Assembly (NCBI GenBank): GCA_026018925.1
Contig: JAKSZU010000004.1
Location: 14,710,964 to 14,774,963 of the forward strand
Source: Tupaia tana
Taxonomy: Eukaryota > Chordata > Mammalia > Scandentia > Tupaiidae
Direction of reading: 5' to 3'
DNA length: 64,000 bases
Position numbers and translations under genes: made by a program. Positions 21,362 to 53,483 of this stretch are shown here, piece by piece; positions within the stretch are counted from its first letter, which is position 1, and every line of letters begins with the position of its first letter. The notes beneath the pieces were generated by a model, which did not search any database, had not been told where the DNA came from, and saw only the letters and a program-made list of their open reading frames with translations.

Positions 21362-21602
21362 ACTTTTTTTTTTTTTCCCAGAGGGTTCATGCCACCACCA
21401 GAAAGAGAGAAGGAGAAAGTACCTGCCCCTCAGTGGGGTGTGGTCACACTGCCGTCCCTTCTCCTCTGTCTCTTCTGTCAGCCTTTTAGGCACACATGCT
21501 CATGCACACAGCAGGTTTTTCAAAGCCACTAGGGCCAGGATTTGAACTGCAGTTAGCCAAGTAGAAGCCAGTTTCCTTGACTACTAGGCTACCTGGCAGC
21601 CC
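21362..21602 (-). repeat. SINE, type C
   Basis: In reverse: GGGGCTGCCAGGTAGCC start, B-box-like AGTTCAAATCC, and a tail of about 13 A (plus-strand T run at 21,363-21,375). Confidence 0.75.
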
Positions 21603-21999
21603 CAGTGTTCTTTCAAGTGTGTACATCCTTGTGTACCCACAAAAACCCTTGTGTTACATGTGCAAACTGCTCTCTAAGATGCTTTCTGTGTCCTGGGGCA
21701 CACATGTGAGGAGTCATGTGGGTCATGTTGTTGTATGTGGTGGGAGGAGGGGAGACCCCAGAACAATATCCTCCTCCTATCCCTCCTCAATAGGCGGAAG
21801 CCACTGGCTTCCTCCGTTTCCTGCCTCCTGCCTCCTGTGCAGCAGCGAGACTGAGGACTGAAGGGCAGGCGGGGATGGGAAAAATCAGTCCAGCAATCCC
21901 CAGGTCTGTCCTTACTGTAACCCTCCCCCTACCTCAAGTGCCACCATTTCAGGGCTCCCAGACCACACCCATCCCTGGCCTTGTGGGGGCCAGGCTAGG

Positions 22000-22189
22000 T
22001 GCCTACAGGCTCAGGAGCAGGCTAATCCTCCCCATCCTCTCCCCTTCCAGCCCTCCCACCCCAGCCACCTCATTTCCTCTTCCTCCCCAGCACCGATGCA
22101 CACTGACCAGCACAGGGTGAGTGGTCAGACCCATCGCAACTGACTCCAGGCCCAGCCTGTCCTGGCTGGCCTGGGTCAGCCTCCGGAGC
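22000..22189 (+). promoter_or_regulatory. Probable TIE1 promoter and 5' UTR
   Basis: No TATA box lies within 200 bp upstream of the TIE1 start codon. The region is C/T-rich with ETS-type cores (CATTTCCTCTTCC, 22,071-22,083). TIE1 is known to have a TATA-less, ETS-dependent endothelial promoter. The exact start site cannot be read from the sequence. Confidence 0.45.
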
Positions 22190-43766
<21,577 letters not shown>

Positions 43767-44160
43767 CTGCCGCCTGCCATCCAGCCAGGACCTGGCTCTG
43801 CTGGACGGAGCAAGCCCTGCCCTCCAACCTGTCATTTCTGACCCTTACATCCTTTGGTCTGAGCTGTCTCAAGGAAGTTTTTTTAACTTAAGGGAGAAAA
43901 GAGGGAATCTAGGGAGGGGGTGGGCTTATGGGAATTGGGTCCTCATCCTTTGCAGTCACTCCCACTGCCTCCTACATCTGCTTCTATAGCTGTCCTTCAC
44001 ATCTTCCCAGTTCAACTGCACCGCAGATGGGCCCCCACACTCAAACCCCACTTCAGCTCCCCCACCCAAGCCTGCATTTGCATCACTAACGTGCCGTGTT
44101 CAGTCACTCCCCACTCTCTGCCTTGTATTCAGAAAAAATAAATGCTCTGAGAAGGTCTAT
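43767..44160 (+). terminator. TIE1 3' UTR and polyadenylation signal
   Basis: About 390 bp of 3' UTR with AATAAA at 44,137-44,142. Cleavage is expected 10-25 bases later. No earlier hexamer is seen. Confidence 0.85.
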
Positions 44161-44257
44161 CCAGTGTCTACCTTTTACTGCTGGCAAATTGGGAAGCGGA
44201 AAGTTATACCCAAGAGAGAAACTGCATGATCCAGGGAGGGCAAAAAATGCTATCTCA

Positions 44258-44521
44258 GGACCAGCAGTTGGCATAATGGCTATGTTGCTGGACTCCCATG
44301 TAGTCGACCACAGTTCAAGTCCCAGACCCAGTGGCTTAAACTCACTCAGGGTGCATGTGCGTATGTGCCCAAGACCCCGAGAGGAGAATGGAGGAGAAGG
44401 GATGGCAGCATGGCCATCCCCCTTGGGGGTGATTTCTCGCTTTCTGTCTCTGTCTCCCTCTGTCTTTCTGGTGAGCGCACAGGCCCTGTAGCAAAAACCT
44501 CTCAAAAAAAAAAAAAAAAAA
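44258..44521 (+). repeat. SINE family A just beyond TIE1
   Basis: GGACCAGCAGTTGGCATAATGG start, B box AGTTCAAGTCCC. AAAATGCTAT is duplicated at 44,244 and 44,521. It lies about 100 bp past the TIE1 poly(A) site. Confidence 0.9.
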
Positions 44522-44524
44522 AAA

Positions 44525-45240
44525 TGCTATTCCTAGTTACAGTCTCAGGTCCAAGCCCTCTGTCGAGGTTGCCTCTCCATGGTTGGAGATGTTCTGGAAG
44601 ACCCACATTACACACACACCACCAGCCCCACGACTGCCTTAACCGGAAATCCAGGTTTCCCTGGTCCCCTGCCTGCTCTCCATCCTCCATTACTGGCACG
44701 TGCTCCTGCTTCTCTAGGTAGCGACCATCCTAGGCTTTTCCGCTCTGCAGACAGTCCATACCAGGATGGACTGCAGGCCAGGCTCAGTTCCAAGTGGCAC
44801 CGTAGCACCACACAGAGTCCTGCCGTCAGTGGTTTCTGGTGCTCCTTAAGCTTTTCCTTATTCCTCTAGGTAGTCTTCCTTAGCTTGGTAGTTGTCTTGC
44901 TGCCCATCATGGGCCTCAACGGAGAATGGCAGAGACCACTCCCAACTTCAGCCAACCATGGTAGGATTCCTCTCCCTTCCTCAGGATCTCACAGGGGTCT
45001 GGGAGGTGCTCCTCTCCTGGGTTCTTGCTCCCTGCCCTGAAAGTTGGTCCTAAGCTACCCCATGCTGGACGGCCTCAGATCCCAGACCTACCCATGGATT
45101 GCTCATGGCTGGCCTCAGATTTCTCTCCCCCTGGTCCTTAGGAAACAAGACAGGTTATATTCTCACACTTTTCAGTGAGTCTGGTTAAATCAAAGAAAAC
45201 ATCAGCCTACTGCCAATTAGACCATATTCAATGACAGTAG
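44525..45240. other. Unique intergenic sequence
   Basis: No recognised repeat or gene. Confidence 0.45.
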
Positions 45241-45244
45241 TTTT

Positions 45245-45500
45245 AGTCACTTTTCACTGTGGTTAAGAGCACAGATTCTGGAATCATGCAGCCCTGTGTT
45301 GACACATTTACTATAGCACTTACTGTCTCTGTGCCTACTTCAACCACTTAACCTCTCTGAGCTTCAGTTTTTCCTCTCTTCTAAAAAGTGGAGTTGTGGC
45401 CTTGTTGTTATTAGTGTTACATGAGGTCACACAGGTACACCTGTCACAGCTCTGGGCCTAGCACACAGGAAGAGCCCAGGAAGAGCCAGCTGATATCATT
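45245..45500 (+). repeat. MIR
   Basis: GTGGTTAAGAGCACAGATTC, ACCTCTCTGAGCTTCAGTTT and AGCTCTGGGCCTAGCACACAGG follow the MIR order. Confidence 0.8.
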
Positions 45501-45785
45501 ACATACACATGCAGGACTTGGGGAGAGGGGTGTATTTGAACAGACCTGCATGCTTGGACTCTGGGGATGAATTTAAGAGGAAGAAATTAACTGGCACAAA
45601 CGGGAGACTATGTAGGATAAAGGAAATGAGATCTTCTAGAATTTCAGCTCCACCTTCACTGCAGGGATATTGCCAGGTCCAGGGTGTAGGGATGAAACAG
45701 CTGTCCCTGATGGAGGCTGATATGTAAACCAAGACGCCTCTGTGGGATGACAGACATGCAAGTGAATAACTACAGTATTACATTG

Positions 45786-46166
45786 CTATGGTTTGATACA
45801 TTCCTCCCTTCCTAAACTCCTGTGGAAACTTAATCCGCATTTGCTGGGGCCAAATAAGAGGTGATCAGGTCATGAAGGCTCTGCCCTCGTGAACAGATTA
45901 GCCCGTTCACGCATGAATGGATTAAGAGGTTATGGAGAGGATGGGATGTTATAAAAGTGGCCTCTCTTGCTCTCTGACACACGCTTGCTTACCAATCTGC
46001 CATGCTAGGACACGGTAAGAAGGCCCTCACCAGGTGCTGAGCAGATGCCAACACCACGCTCTTGGACTTTCCAGCCACCAGAATCATGAGCTAAATGAAG
46101 CTCTTTTCTTTATAAATTGGCCAGCCTCAGATATTCTGTTATAACAACACAAACGAACTAAGACAT
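45786..46166 (+). mobile_element. Solo LTR of MaLR type (MST/THE1-like)
   Basis: CTATGGTTTGATACATTCC start; GGTCATGAAGGCTCTGCCCT, a TATAAAAG box at 45,951-45,958, GAAGGCCCTCACCAG, TTTCCAGCCACCAGAATC and TTATAACAACACAAACG with ACTAAGACA end. No internal retroviral coding sequence is present. Confidence 0.8.
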
Positions 46167-46383
46167 GTCTGCTATGACAGAGGGAAGGGATCTGGGGAGC
46201 ACTTGAATAGGAGTTGGTGTCAGGGAAGGTTTTCCAGAAACCTAATCTGGACCATGAAACTGAATCAGGAGTTCAGAGAAGAGACTTCGCATGGGAAGCA
46301 GCACCTACACGGTATGTCAGGGACTACAGACAGTCTGTGTAGCTGGAACAAAGCGAGAACATGAGGATATGGGTCCTTATCTT

Positions 46384-46614
46384 GCTATAGGACACGTGCG
46401 CTCACCAGAATGTCAGAGAGAGATAGAAAGCAATAAGTCAACCCCCGGGGGCTTTGGCCACATTGCAACCCCTTCTCCTCCATTCTCCTCTTGGTATTTG
46501 AGGCACACATATACGTGCCCCAGCGTGAGTTTTAAGCTGCCAGGTCTGGGACTTGAACCGCACTCAACTATGTGGGAGTCCAGCAATGTCACCATTATGC
46601 CATCTGCTAGTCCC
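46384..46614 (-). repeat. SINE family A
   Basis: In reverse: GGGACTAGCAGATGGCATAATGG start, GTTCAAGTCCC B box. TCCTTATCTT is duplicated at 46,373 and 46,619. Confidence 0.85.
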
Positions 46615-46619
46615 ATGCA

Positions 46620-47050
46620 TCCTTATCTTAAAAGAAGACAGAAGAGTTGTAAGCATGGGTATGTCATGATCAGTTTTGCGTTTTTCAAAAATGGCTAGCT
46701 GGGGGTGGCTGCAGGAGAAGATGGGGTCTCAACAGGCAAATTATGAAAATAATACACAGCCTGAAAGTAGAATGTGGAACTAAATAACTGAAACTCCTCC
46801 ATCAGTTAGATTTGTAACAAAAATTAATATGAATGGAATAAATAATTCCAGTGGGATGGTGGATGCATGGAGCACACCAGTGTTAGCGAAATGGCAAAAC
46901 TCATACAGCATTAAAGTCATCCTTCAAGAGCTACAACATCTAACGGTGTCCAAAGAAAACAGGCACCCACCGGAAAGACAAACATACAACAATTCATTTT
47001 AGTGGATCTCAAATTTGTCTTGACTCAACAATCTTCTACATATAAAAATG
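46620..47050. other. Unique intergenic sequence
   Basis: AT-rich, no gene or repeat recognised. Confidence 0.4.
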
Positions 47051-47058
47051 TCATAATT

Positions 47059-47140
47059 GGGACCAGCAGGTGGTATAGTGGTTGAAGGCGCTAGACTTCT
47101 GCATGGCTGACCATGGTTCGAGTCCTGAGCCTGGCGGCTT

Positions 47141-47185
<45 letters not shown>

Positions 47186-47248
47186 GAGTCTTGCTCTGGT
47201 CAAATTTAAAAATAACAATAATGATAAATAAAATAATCCTAAAAAAAA
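47059..47248 (+). repeat. SINE family B
   Basis: GGGACCAGCAGGTGGTATAG start, GGTTCGAGTCCTG B box, expanded (CT)n tract at 47,141-47,175. TCATAATT is duplicated at 47,051 and 47,250. Confidence 0.9.
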
Positions 47249-47615
47249 GTCATAATTAACTATCACAACACAAAGTACCCACACTTTAAGTAAAATAATT
47301 CCAGCTAATAAACACGATTGGCCATCTGAAAGAATATATTTAATATTTGTACACCCATTTTGTTTTCAGGTAATGAGGAAAAATGCAGCATAACTTTTTT
47401 TTCCTCTTGCTAAGATGCTGTCATTTAAATGTAAGCCTGAAGTACTCAAAATAAAATTCAGGTTTTCAAGATGAAAGTATGGTAAGAAATGTCAGATGGC
47501 AATAGTGCAAGCATGTGTGTTTCTGAAAAATAAAAAATCTCAAGAGGGAAACACAGAAATGGCATGCTTTATCCAGCTGGCTTAGACAAAGTGCTGCAGT
47601 CAGAATTGTTTAAAA

Positions 47616-47878
47616 TGGACCAGCAGTTGGCATAATGACTATGTTGCTGGACTCTCATGTAGCCAACTGCAGTTTGAGTCCGGGACCTGGTGGCTTAAAC
47701 TCACTCTGGGCGCGTGTGCGTGCATGCCCAAGATCCCAAGAGGAGAATGGAGGAGAAGGGATTGCGGCATGGCCATCCCCCCTGGGGGATATTTCTCACT
47801 TTCTGTCGCTCTGTTTGTCTCTGTCTTTCTGGCGAGCACACGCACCCTATAGCAAAAACCTCTCGAAAAAAAAAAAAA
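47616..47878 (+). repeat. SINE family A
   Basis: GGACCAGCAGTTGGCATAATG start, B box AGTTTGAGTCCGGG, full body and A tail. Confidence 0.88.
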
Positions 47879-47889
47879 TCTCTCTCTCT

Positions 47890-48078
47890 GGGGCTGGCAG
47901 GTGGCATGGTGGTTAAGGGCACTAGACTCCCACATGGCTGACCAAGGTTCGAGTCCTGGACCTTGCGACTTGCTTTCTCACTTTCCCTCTCTCTCTTGCT
48001 CTGTCCTTTTCTGGTCAAATTAAAATTAAACAAATAAATAAAGTTAAATAAAATAATTCTTTTTAAAAAATGTCTCTT
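47890..48078 (+). repeat. SINE family B
   Basis: GGGGCTGGCAGGTGGCATGG start, B box GGTTCGAGTCCTGG, AATAAATAAAGTTAAATAAA tail. Lies immediately behind the family A copy. Confidence 0.9.
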
Positions 48079-48108
48079 ACCATCTTCCTCCCCTCTCTCT
48101 TTCACTCA

Positions 48109-48199
48109 GAAAGGAAAGGAAAGGAAAGAAGGAAGGAAGGAAGGAAGGAAGGAAGGAAGGAAGGGAGGGAGGGAGGGAGGGAGGGAGGGAGAGGGAAAG
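48109..48199 (+). repeat. (AAGG)n then (GGGA)n microsatellite
   Basis: About 90 bp of pure purine tetranucleotide repeats. The unit changes part-way, from AAGG to AGGG. Confidence 0.93.
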
Positions 48200-48239
48200 G
48201 AAACAAGGAAAGTCATTCCGACTGGAAAGGGAGAAGTAG

Positions 48240-48647
48240 AACTATCTTTATTTGCATATAACATGATCATTTACATGGAAAATCCCAAAGAATTCACTAA
48301 AAATTATGATAAATGAATTCAACAGAGTTATGGGATACAAGATCAATCTACAAAAAGCAATTTTCTTCTCTACAGGTGCTCTTGCAATGAACAATCTGAA
48401 AATAAAACTAAGATAGCAATTTTACTGATAATAGCATTTAAAAGACTAAAGTAGGAATACATTTAAGAAGAGTGTAAAACTTATACTCTGAAAACTGTAG
48501 GTCATCACTGAGAGAAAGAAGATCTAACTAAATGAGAAAGCACCTCATGTTCATGAATCAGAAGACTTAATACTAATAAGAGGATAATACTTCCCCAATT
48601 AATCTACAGACTTAATGCAATCCCTATCAGAATTTGTTATGGTTTGG
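48240..48647 (+). mobile_element. L1 ORF2 relic, left part
   Basis: GGAAAATCCCAAAGAATTCAC, GTTATGGGATACAAGATCAAT and AATGCAATCCCTATCAGAAT are typical of the L1 ORF2 3' half. It has many stops. It resumes at about 49,830 after an LTR. Confidence 0.8.
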
Positions 48648-48903
48648 TGACAGTTTGTCTACCAGAATTTCTTGTTTTGGAATTTGGTTTTAATGGGCAG
48701 TGATTGGATATCGCTCAGAAGTTCATGCATTGGGACTTGATTGCATTGCTTGAACTGTAGAGGTCTTCTGTGAAAACTTAATTCCTTCATGGTATCCCAG
48801 GGTGGGGCCTTTTGGTGAGATAATGTCATTAGGGTGGGCCTCCATGATTGCATTCTGGTAAGGTTTACAAGCACAAGGTATTAGACCAGGATAATCAAGA
48901 GAA

Positions 48904-49146
48904 AGGTACCAGCAGACAGCATAATGGTTACATCACTGGACTCCCACGTAGTCTACCGCAAATCAAGTCCCGGACCCAGCGGCTTAAAACACACTGGGCG
49001 TGTGTGCATACATGCCCCAAATCCCAAGAGGAGAATAGAGGATAAGGAATTATGGTGTGGTTATCCCCCCTGAGGGGTAATTTCTCTCTTTCTGTCTCTC
49101 TATCAAGCACACATGCTCTATAGCAAAATCGCTCTTAAAAAAAAAA
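48904..49146 (+). repeat. SINE family A in the LTR
   Basis: GTACCAGCAGACAGCATAATGG start, degraded B box AAATCAAGTCCC, tail AAAAAAAAAAT. Confidence 0.82.
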
Positions 49147-49148
49147 AT

Positions 49149-49390
49149 TGGGACCAGCAGATGACGTCATGGTTACATCACTAATTCTCCCATAGTCAAC
49201 TGCAGGTTGAGTCCCAAGTGAGTGTGTGTCCAAAATCTTGAGAGGAGAATGGAGGAGAAGGAACTGTGGCATGGCTGTCCCCCTGGGGGGGGGGGGGGAG
49301 GGTGATTTCTTGCTTTCTGTCTCTCTGTCTCTCTCTGTCTCTCTGGTGAGCACAGGCGCCCTATAGCAAAAACCTCTCTAAGAAAAAAAG
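49149..49390 (+). repeat. SINE family A in the LTR
   Basis: GGGACCAGCAGATGACGTCATGG start, with a deletion of the B-box region and a poly-G run at 49,287. It directly follows the previous SINE's tail. Confidence 0.82.
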
Positions 49391-49508
49391 AAGAGAAAGC
49401 CACAGGTGTATAGACAACACTCTGCTCTGCTAAAAGTTCTGCCTCCCATCATTTTGTGAGACCTTTGGACTTCCCAGTCACCAGAACTGTGAGTCAAAAT
49501 AAACCTCT

Positions 49509-49785
49509 GGGGGCCAGCAGATGGCATAATGGTTACGACACTGGACTCCCACATAGTCAACCGCAGTTTGAGTCCCAGACCCAGGCAGCTTAAAAAACTC
49601 ATGCCAAGCACATGTGTGTGTATGCCCCAAAATCCTGAGAAGACTAGAGGAGAAGGGATTGTAGCATGGTCATCCTCCCTACAGGGGTAATTTCTCACTT
49701 TCTATCTCTCTGTCTCTCTGACTAGTCCACATGTCTTATAGCAAAAATTGCTAGAAAAAATTTTAATATAAAAAATAAACCTCTG
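49509..49785 (+). repeat. SINE family A in the LTR
   Basis: GGGGCCAGCAGATGGCATAATGG start, GTTTGAGTCCC B box. AAAATAAACCTCTG is duplicated at 49,497 and about 49,783. Confidence 0.85.
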
Positions 49786-49829
49786 TTCTTTTAAATTCAT
49801 AGTCTCAGGTATTTCTCTGGTAATTTTTG

Positions 49830-50105
49830 AAGAAAGTAACAAACTGACTCTAAAATTCATATGGAATTATAAAGGACCCAGAATAACCAAAACAATGTTG
49901 AAAAAGAGGAACAAAGTAGGAGGATGCTCACTTTCAGATTTCATAATTTATTATAAAGCAACAAAAATCAAGACAGTGTGCTAAGGCATAAGGACAGACA
50001 TACAGATCAATGGAACCAAACTGAGAGTCCAGAATTAAACCCACGTGTCTACGATGAACTGATTTTCAGTAAAGATGCCAAGGACATTCAATGGGGGCAA
50101 GAAGG
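49830..50105 (+). mobile_element. L1 ORF2 relic, right part
   Basis: AAATTCATATGGAATTATAAAGG, ACCCAGAATAACCAAAAC and CAATGGAACCAAACTGAGAG continue the ORF2 3' end in the same orientation as the left part. Confidence 0.82.
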
Positions 50106-50365
50106 GCCAACCCTCTGGCCTGGTGGTTAAGGGAGCTGGATGTCACATGACTGACTGGAGGTTTGAATCTCAGACCTAGTGCTTGAAAACGATACTGGGC
50201 ACATATGTGTGTGTGCCCCAAATTCTAACGAGGTAGAGAAATGGAGGAAAAGAGATTGCAGAGTAACTGCATCCCACTGAGAGGGTGCTCTCTCCCTCTC
50301 CCTCTCTCTGTCTCTCTTGGTGATTGCACTTGCCCTCTGGCAAATTTTTAAAAAAATAATAATAA
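50106..50365 (+). repeat. SINE, type C
   Basis: GGGCCAACCCTCTGGCCTGG start, AGATTGCAGAGTAACTGC, and the type C ending TGCCCTCTGGCAAATTT. Confidence 0.78.
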
Positions 50366-50370
50366 GGGAT

Positions 50371-50630
50371 GGGGACCAGCAGTTGGTGTAATGGCTATAT
50401 CACTGGACTCCCATGTAGTCGAACACAGTTCGAGTCCCAGACCTGGTGGCTTAGACTCACGCCGGGCACAAGTGCGTGTGTGCCCAAGATCCTGAGATGG
50501 AGGAGAAGGGATTGCGGTGTGGCCATCTCCCCTGGGGGGTGATTTCTCCCTTTCTATCTCTCTGTCTCTCTCTGTTTTTCTGACGAGCGCACATGCCCTA
50601 TAGCAAAAACCTCTCAAAAAAAAATATATA
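50371..50630 (+). repeat. SINE family A
   Basis: GGGGACCAGCAGTTGGTGTAATG start, B box AGTTCGAGTCCC, tail into ATATATATAT. Confidence 0.88.
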
Positions 50631-50663
50631 TATATATTAATTTAAAAAAATTTAAATGTTTTG

Positions 50664-50767
50664 TGAAACCAACTGATGGTGTAGTAGTAGTTAAAGTGGC
50701 TGGATCCTCCATGGTCAACTGCCCAGCTCGAGTCCTGGACTCAGTGACTTGAAAAACACACCCAATG
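50664..50767 (+). repeat. SINE, type C, 5' half of an interrupted copy
   Basis: GAAACCAACTGATGGTG start and CTCGAGTCCTGGACTCAG B box, interrupted after ACACACCCAATG. Confidence 0.75.
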
Positions 50768-51033
50768 GGACCAGCAGTTAGCGTAATGGCTATGTCGCTG
50801 GACTCCCACGTAGTCGACCGCGGTTCGAGTCCCGGACCCGGTGGCTTAAACTCACGCCGGGCGCGTGTGCGTGCGTGCCCAAGATCCCAAGAGGAGAATG
50901 GAGGAGAAGGGATTGCGGCGTGGCCATCCCCCCTGGGGGGTGATTTCCTGCTTTCTATCTCTCTGTCTCTCTCTGTCTGTCTGGCGAGCGCACGCGCCCT
51001 ATAGCAAAAACCTCTCCCCCCCAAAAAAAAAAA
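50768..51033 (+). repeat. SINE family A (subfamily A1) inserted in a SINE
   Basis: Very close to the apparent consensus throughout. AAAACACACCC(A/G)ATG flanks it at 50,754 and 51,034, so it split the type C copy. Confidence 0.92.
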
Positions 51034-51200
51034 AACACACCCGATGCATGTGCGTGTATGCCCAAAAAAATTCTGAGAGGAGATCGGAGGAGAAGGGATT
51101 GCAGTATGGCCATTCTCCCTGGTAGGTGCTTTCTCATTTTCCCTCTCTCTGTCTCACTCAGATGAGTGCATGCACCCAAGGGCAAAAAAGAAAAAAGAAC
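51034..51200 (+). repeat. SINE, type C, 3' half
   Basis: Resumes GCATGTGCGTGTATGCCC, GAGAGGAGATCGGAGG and TGCATGCACCCAAGGGCAAAA. Confidence 0.75.
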
Positions 51201-51209
51201 AGCTAATAT

Positions 51210-51440
51210 GTGCATGGTACTTAATTGCCAGGCAAGGTTCCAAGCACTTTGTATGTATTAATTCATTCAACAACCCTATTAGGTAGGTATATAATTATTA
51301 CTCAGAAGAGAAAATGGGCTTCGAGAGGTGAAGTAACTCGGCTGAAGTCTGACAGCTAGTAAGTGGCAGAGCTGACATTCAAACCTAGATATTCTGGCTC
51401 CTGAGTCTCCCTCAGCCATAATCCTGTGCTGCTTCTCGGG
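51210..51440 (-). repeat. MIR
   Basis: In plus-strand reading: CCAAGCACTTTGTATGTATT, CAACAACCCTATTAGGTAGG, GACAGCTAGTAAGTGGCAGAG, the reverse of the MIR core. Confidence 0.88.
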
Positions 51441-52340
51441 CACAGCGGGGAAGGGGCAAGTTTGAGTCTAGTTCACGTCCAAATTCAACACAAATACAAA
51501 CTCCAAACTCCGTGCTTCCAAAGGCCCCCTCCCCAGCAGAAGATCCCGCAGTCCCTCCGTGACCCTGGAAGGTCCCAGAGCCCCAGTACAAATAAGTCTG
51601 TCAAACTGCCCATAAAGAGCACGGTCATAAATTTTCAGCCTTGCCCGCCCACACCGGCTCTGGCTTCACTTCCCACACCCTGTGGCCACAGTGTCACAGG
51701 AGATGGTCTGGATTGGGCAGGGGTTAGAGCAGAGACCAGTTCAGCAGCACAAACTTGTTTCCAGAGAAATGATGGAAAAGGCAAGAGGAAACCTCGATTG
51801 CAGGGTGCAGGGAAAGGCCGACCTGGTGAGCACTTTATCCAAGGGGCCTCACTGCAGCCTGTCCTGGCTGCAAAAAACGGAACTCCCACCAGTAAGCCCT
51901 GAGTCATTCATTCCCTCTCACCCCCAAGGAAGGGGTGATTTCCTGCATGGTCCTTTAAGCAGCTCAGGCTCCTCCCACAGGCTGGGCTGTGCATCCTCTT
52001 ATCTCACCCCAGTCCTGGCTGTAGTGGGGCTGGTCCTCTTGTTTTCTCAGTACTTCTTGGATTCAGGGATCACAGAGAGCCCAAAAGCCTAAGTAAGGGC
52101 AGCTCAGGAACCAGGATATCTCACAGAGGCCAGAGGATTCAGAGCTCGCCAAATGGAGTCCCCTTCTGCTTTTTGCCTAAAGTTACTGCAGGACAACTAC
52201 TGAGCCCTTTTCCATGTACTTGAATTAAGCCTCTCCTGATGCCGGTTTTGAATTCAGCCTCATACTGTAGAAGAGACTCACGCTAGGCCCTAGACAGGCA
52301 CACAGTGTCACAGAAATAAATCCAATAGAGGAAACAGTTA
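51441..52340. other. Unique intergenic sequence
   Basis: No SINE for about 900 bp. A 158-codon plus-strand frame (51,426-51,902) has no recognisable motif, and I do not call it a gene. Confidence 0.4.
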
Positions 52341-52349
52341 TAACATGGT

Positions 52350-52455
52350 CCTAGTCAGGGGGTCTACACAGCAGTTAAAAGAAAAGGCTTTGGAGTGAAA
52401 CAGACCTGGATTTAACTCTCAGTTCTATTCTTTTTTTTATATATAAGGAATTCTT
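52350..52455 (+). repeat. MIR, left part
   Basis: AAAAGGCTTTGGAGTGAAAC and CTGGATTTAACTCTCAGTTC are MIR core, split by two SINEs. The rest is at 52,912. Confidence 0.7.
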
Positions 52456-52462
52456 AAATTTT

Positions 52463-52728
52463 GGGACCAGCAGTTAGCATAATGGCTATGTCGCTGGACT
52501 CCCATGTAGTCAACCGCAGTTCAAGTCCCGGACCCGGTGACTTAAACTCACATCGGGCATGTGTGCGTGCGTGCCCAAGATCCCAAGCGGAGAATGGAGG
52601 AGAAGGGATTGCAGTGTGGCCATCCCCCCTGGGGGGTGATTTCTCGCTTTCTGTCTTTCTGTCTCTCTCCGTCTTTCCAGCGAGCACACGCGCCCTATAG
52701 CAAAAACCTCTCAAAAAAAAAAAAAAAG
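52463..52728 (+). repeat. SINE family A
   Basis: GGGACCAGCAGTTAGCATAATGG start, B box AGTTCAAGTCCC, full-length body and 15 A. Confidence 0.9.
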
Positions 52729-52749
52729 AATGATTAAATTTCATTTCAT

Positions 52750-52911
52750 TTCATTTTTATTTATTTATTTGAATTTGCTATAGGATACACGCACTCACCA
52801 GAGAGAGACGGGAGCTTGGGGGCGGCAGAGGCAGGGATGAGGAAACAAACTGCCAGATCCAGGACTTGAACCACAGCTGGCCATATGGGAGTCATGCCAC
52901 CTGTTGGCCCT
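52750..52911 (-). repeat. SINE (family A/C), diverged
   Basis: In reverse: GGGCCAACAGGTGGCATG start, GGTTCAAGTCCTGG B box, TATTTATTTATTT tail on the plus strand. Confidence 0.7.
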
Positions 52912-53010
52912 CAACTCTATTCTTTTATAGTGACTTTGAACAACTCACTTACTCCTTCTAAGCCTCCATTTTCTTTTCTATAGAGCGAGGACAAGTGCAC
53001 GTGAAAGAGT
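52912..53010 (+). repeat. MIR, right part
   Basis: GACTTTGAACAACTCACTTACTCC and CTAAGCCTCCATTTTCTTTTC continue the MIR after the SINEs. Confidence 0.7.
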
Positions 53011-53469
53011 CGCTGTGTGAAGAAAGGACAGAAGGCACAACACCAGGCCGGCCAACAGCAGCCTCAGTGCTGGTCCCTAGCAGGATGTGGGAGGAGAGAA
53101 AGTCAGGGATGGGGAGGAGGAGGCAGGCTCCTCCTACCCAGCACTTAACCCAGAGGAGTATGTAAGGTGTCAGTCCCTACTTGGGGATTCACACCTTGTC
53201 TAGCTAGGGAGGAGGTATAGCACGGCTGTTTACACCTGCAACAGGGGCACAAAAATCCTGGGGGGCTCAGGAAGTGAAGGGTACGTGCGTGCAACCCAGA
53301 TATCCTCAAGGCTTGCAGCCCTTTGGGATCACCTTTTCTACTTACATCTAATTAGAATAGCTCGGTCCCTATTCCACATCTTCTGGGGAGCCCATGTGCC
53401 CCTCTGCTTTTACCAGATCTCTCCAAGAGCTAACATTCTTATCATCACTTCTCAGTCTGAATTCCTGTT
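53011..53469. other. Unique intergenic sequence
   Basis: No recognised gene or repeat. Confidence 0.4.
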
Positions 53470-53483
53470 CTTGCTAAATTCTT

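Larger units (their letters stand above)
48648..49829 (+). mobile_element. MaLR-type LTR interrupting L1 ORF2
   Basis: Starts GTTATGGTTTGGTG; holds GGTGGGGCCTTTTGGTGAGA, and CTTTGGACTTCCCAGTCACC with AGAACTGTGAGTCAAAATAAAC near its end, as MaLR LTRs do. Three family A SINEs (48,904; 49,149; 49,509) were inserted later and split it into pieces. Confidence 0.7.

Noticed and set aside
1..22000. C1orf210 and TMEM125, neighbours of TIE1 upstream in human
   Set aside because: I looked for their short coding exons on the minus strand and found no convincing match. They probably lie left of the window.
48109..48199. CRISPR-like or array-type repeat
   Set aside because: It is a simple tetranucleotide microsatellite without spacers, in a vertebrate genome.
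51426..51902. 158-codon plus-strand frame
   Set aside because: Begins in an MIR tail and shows no recognisable motif.
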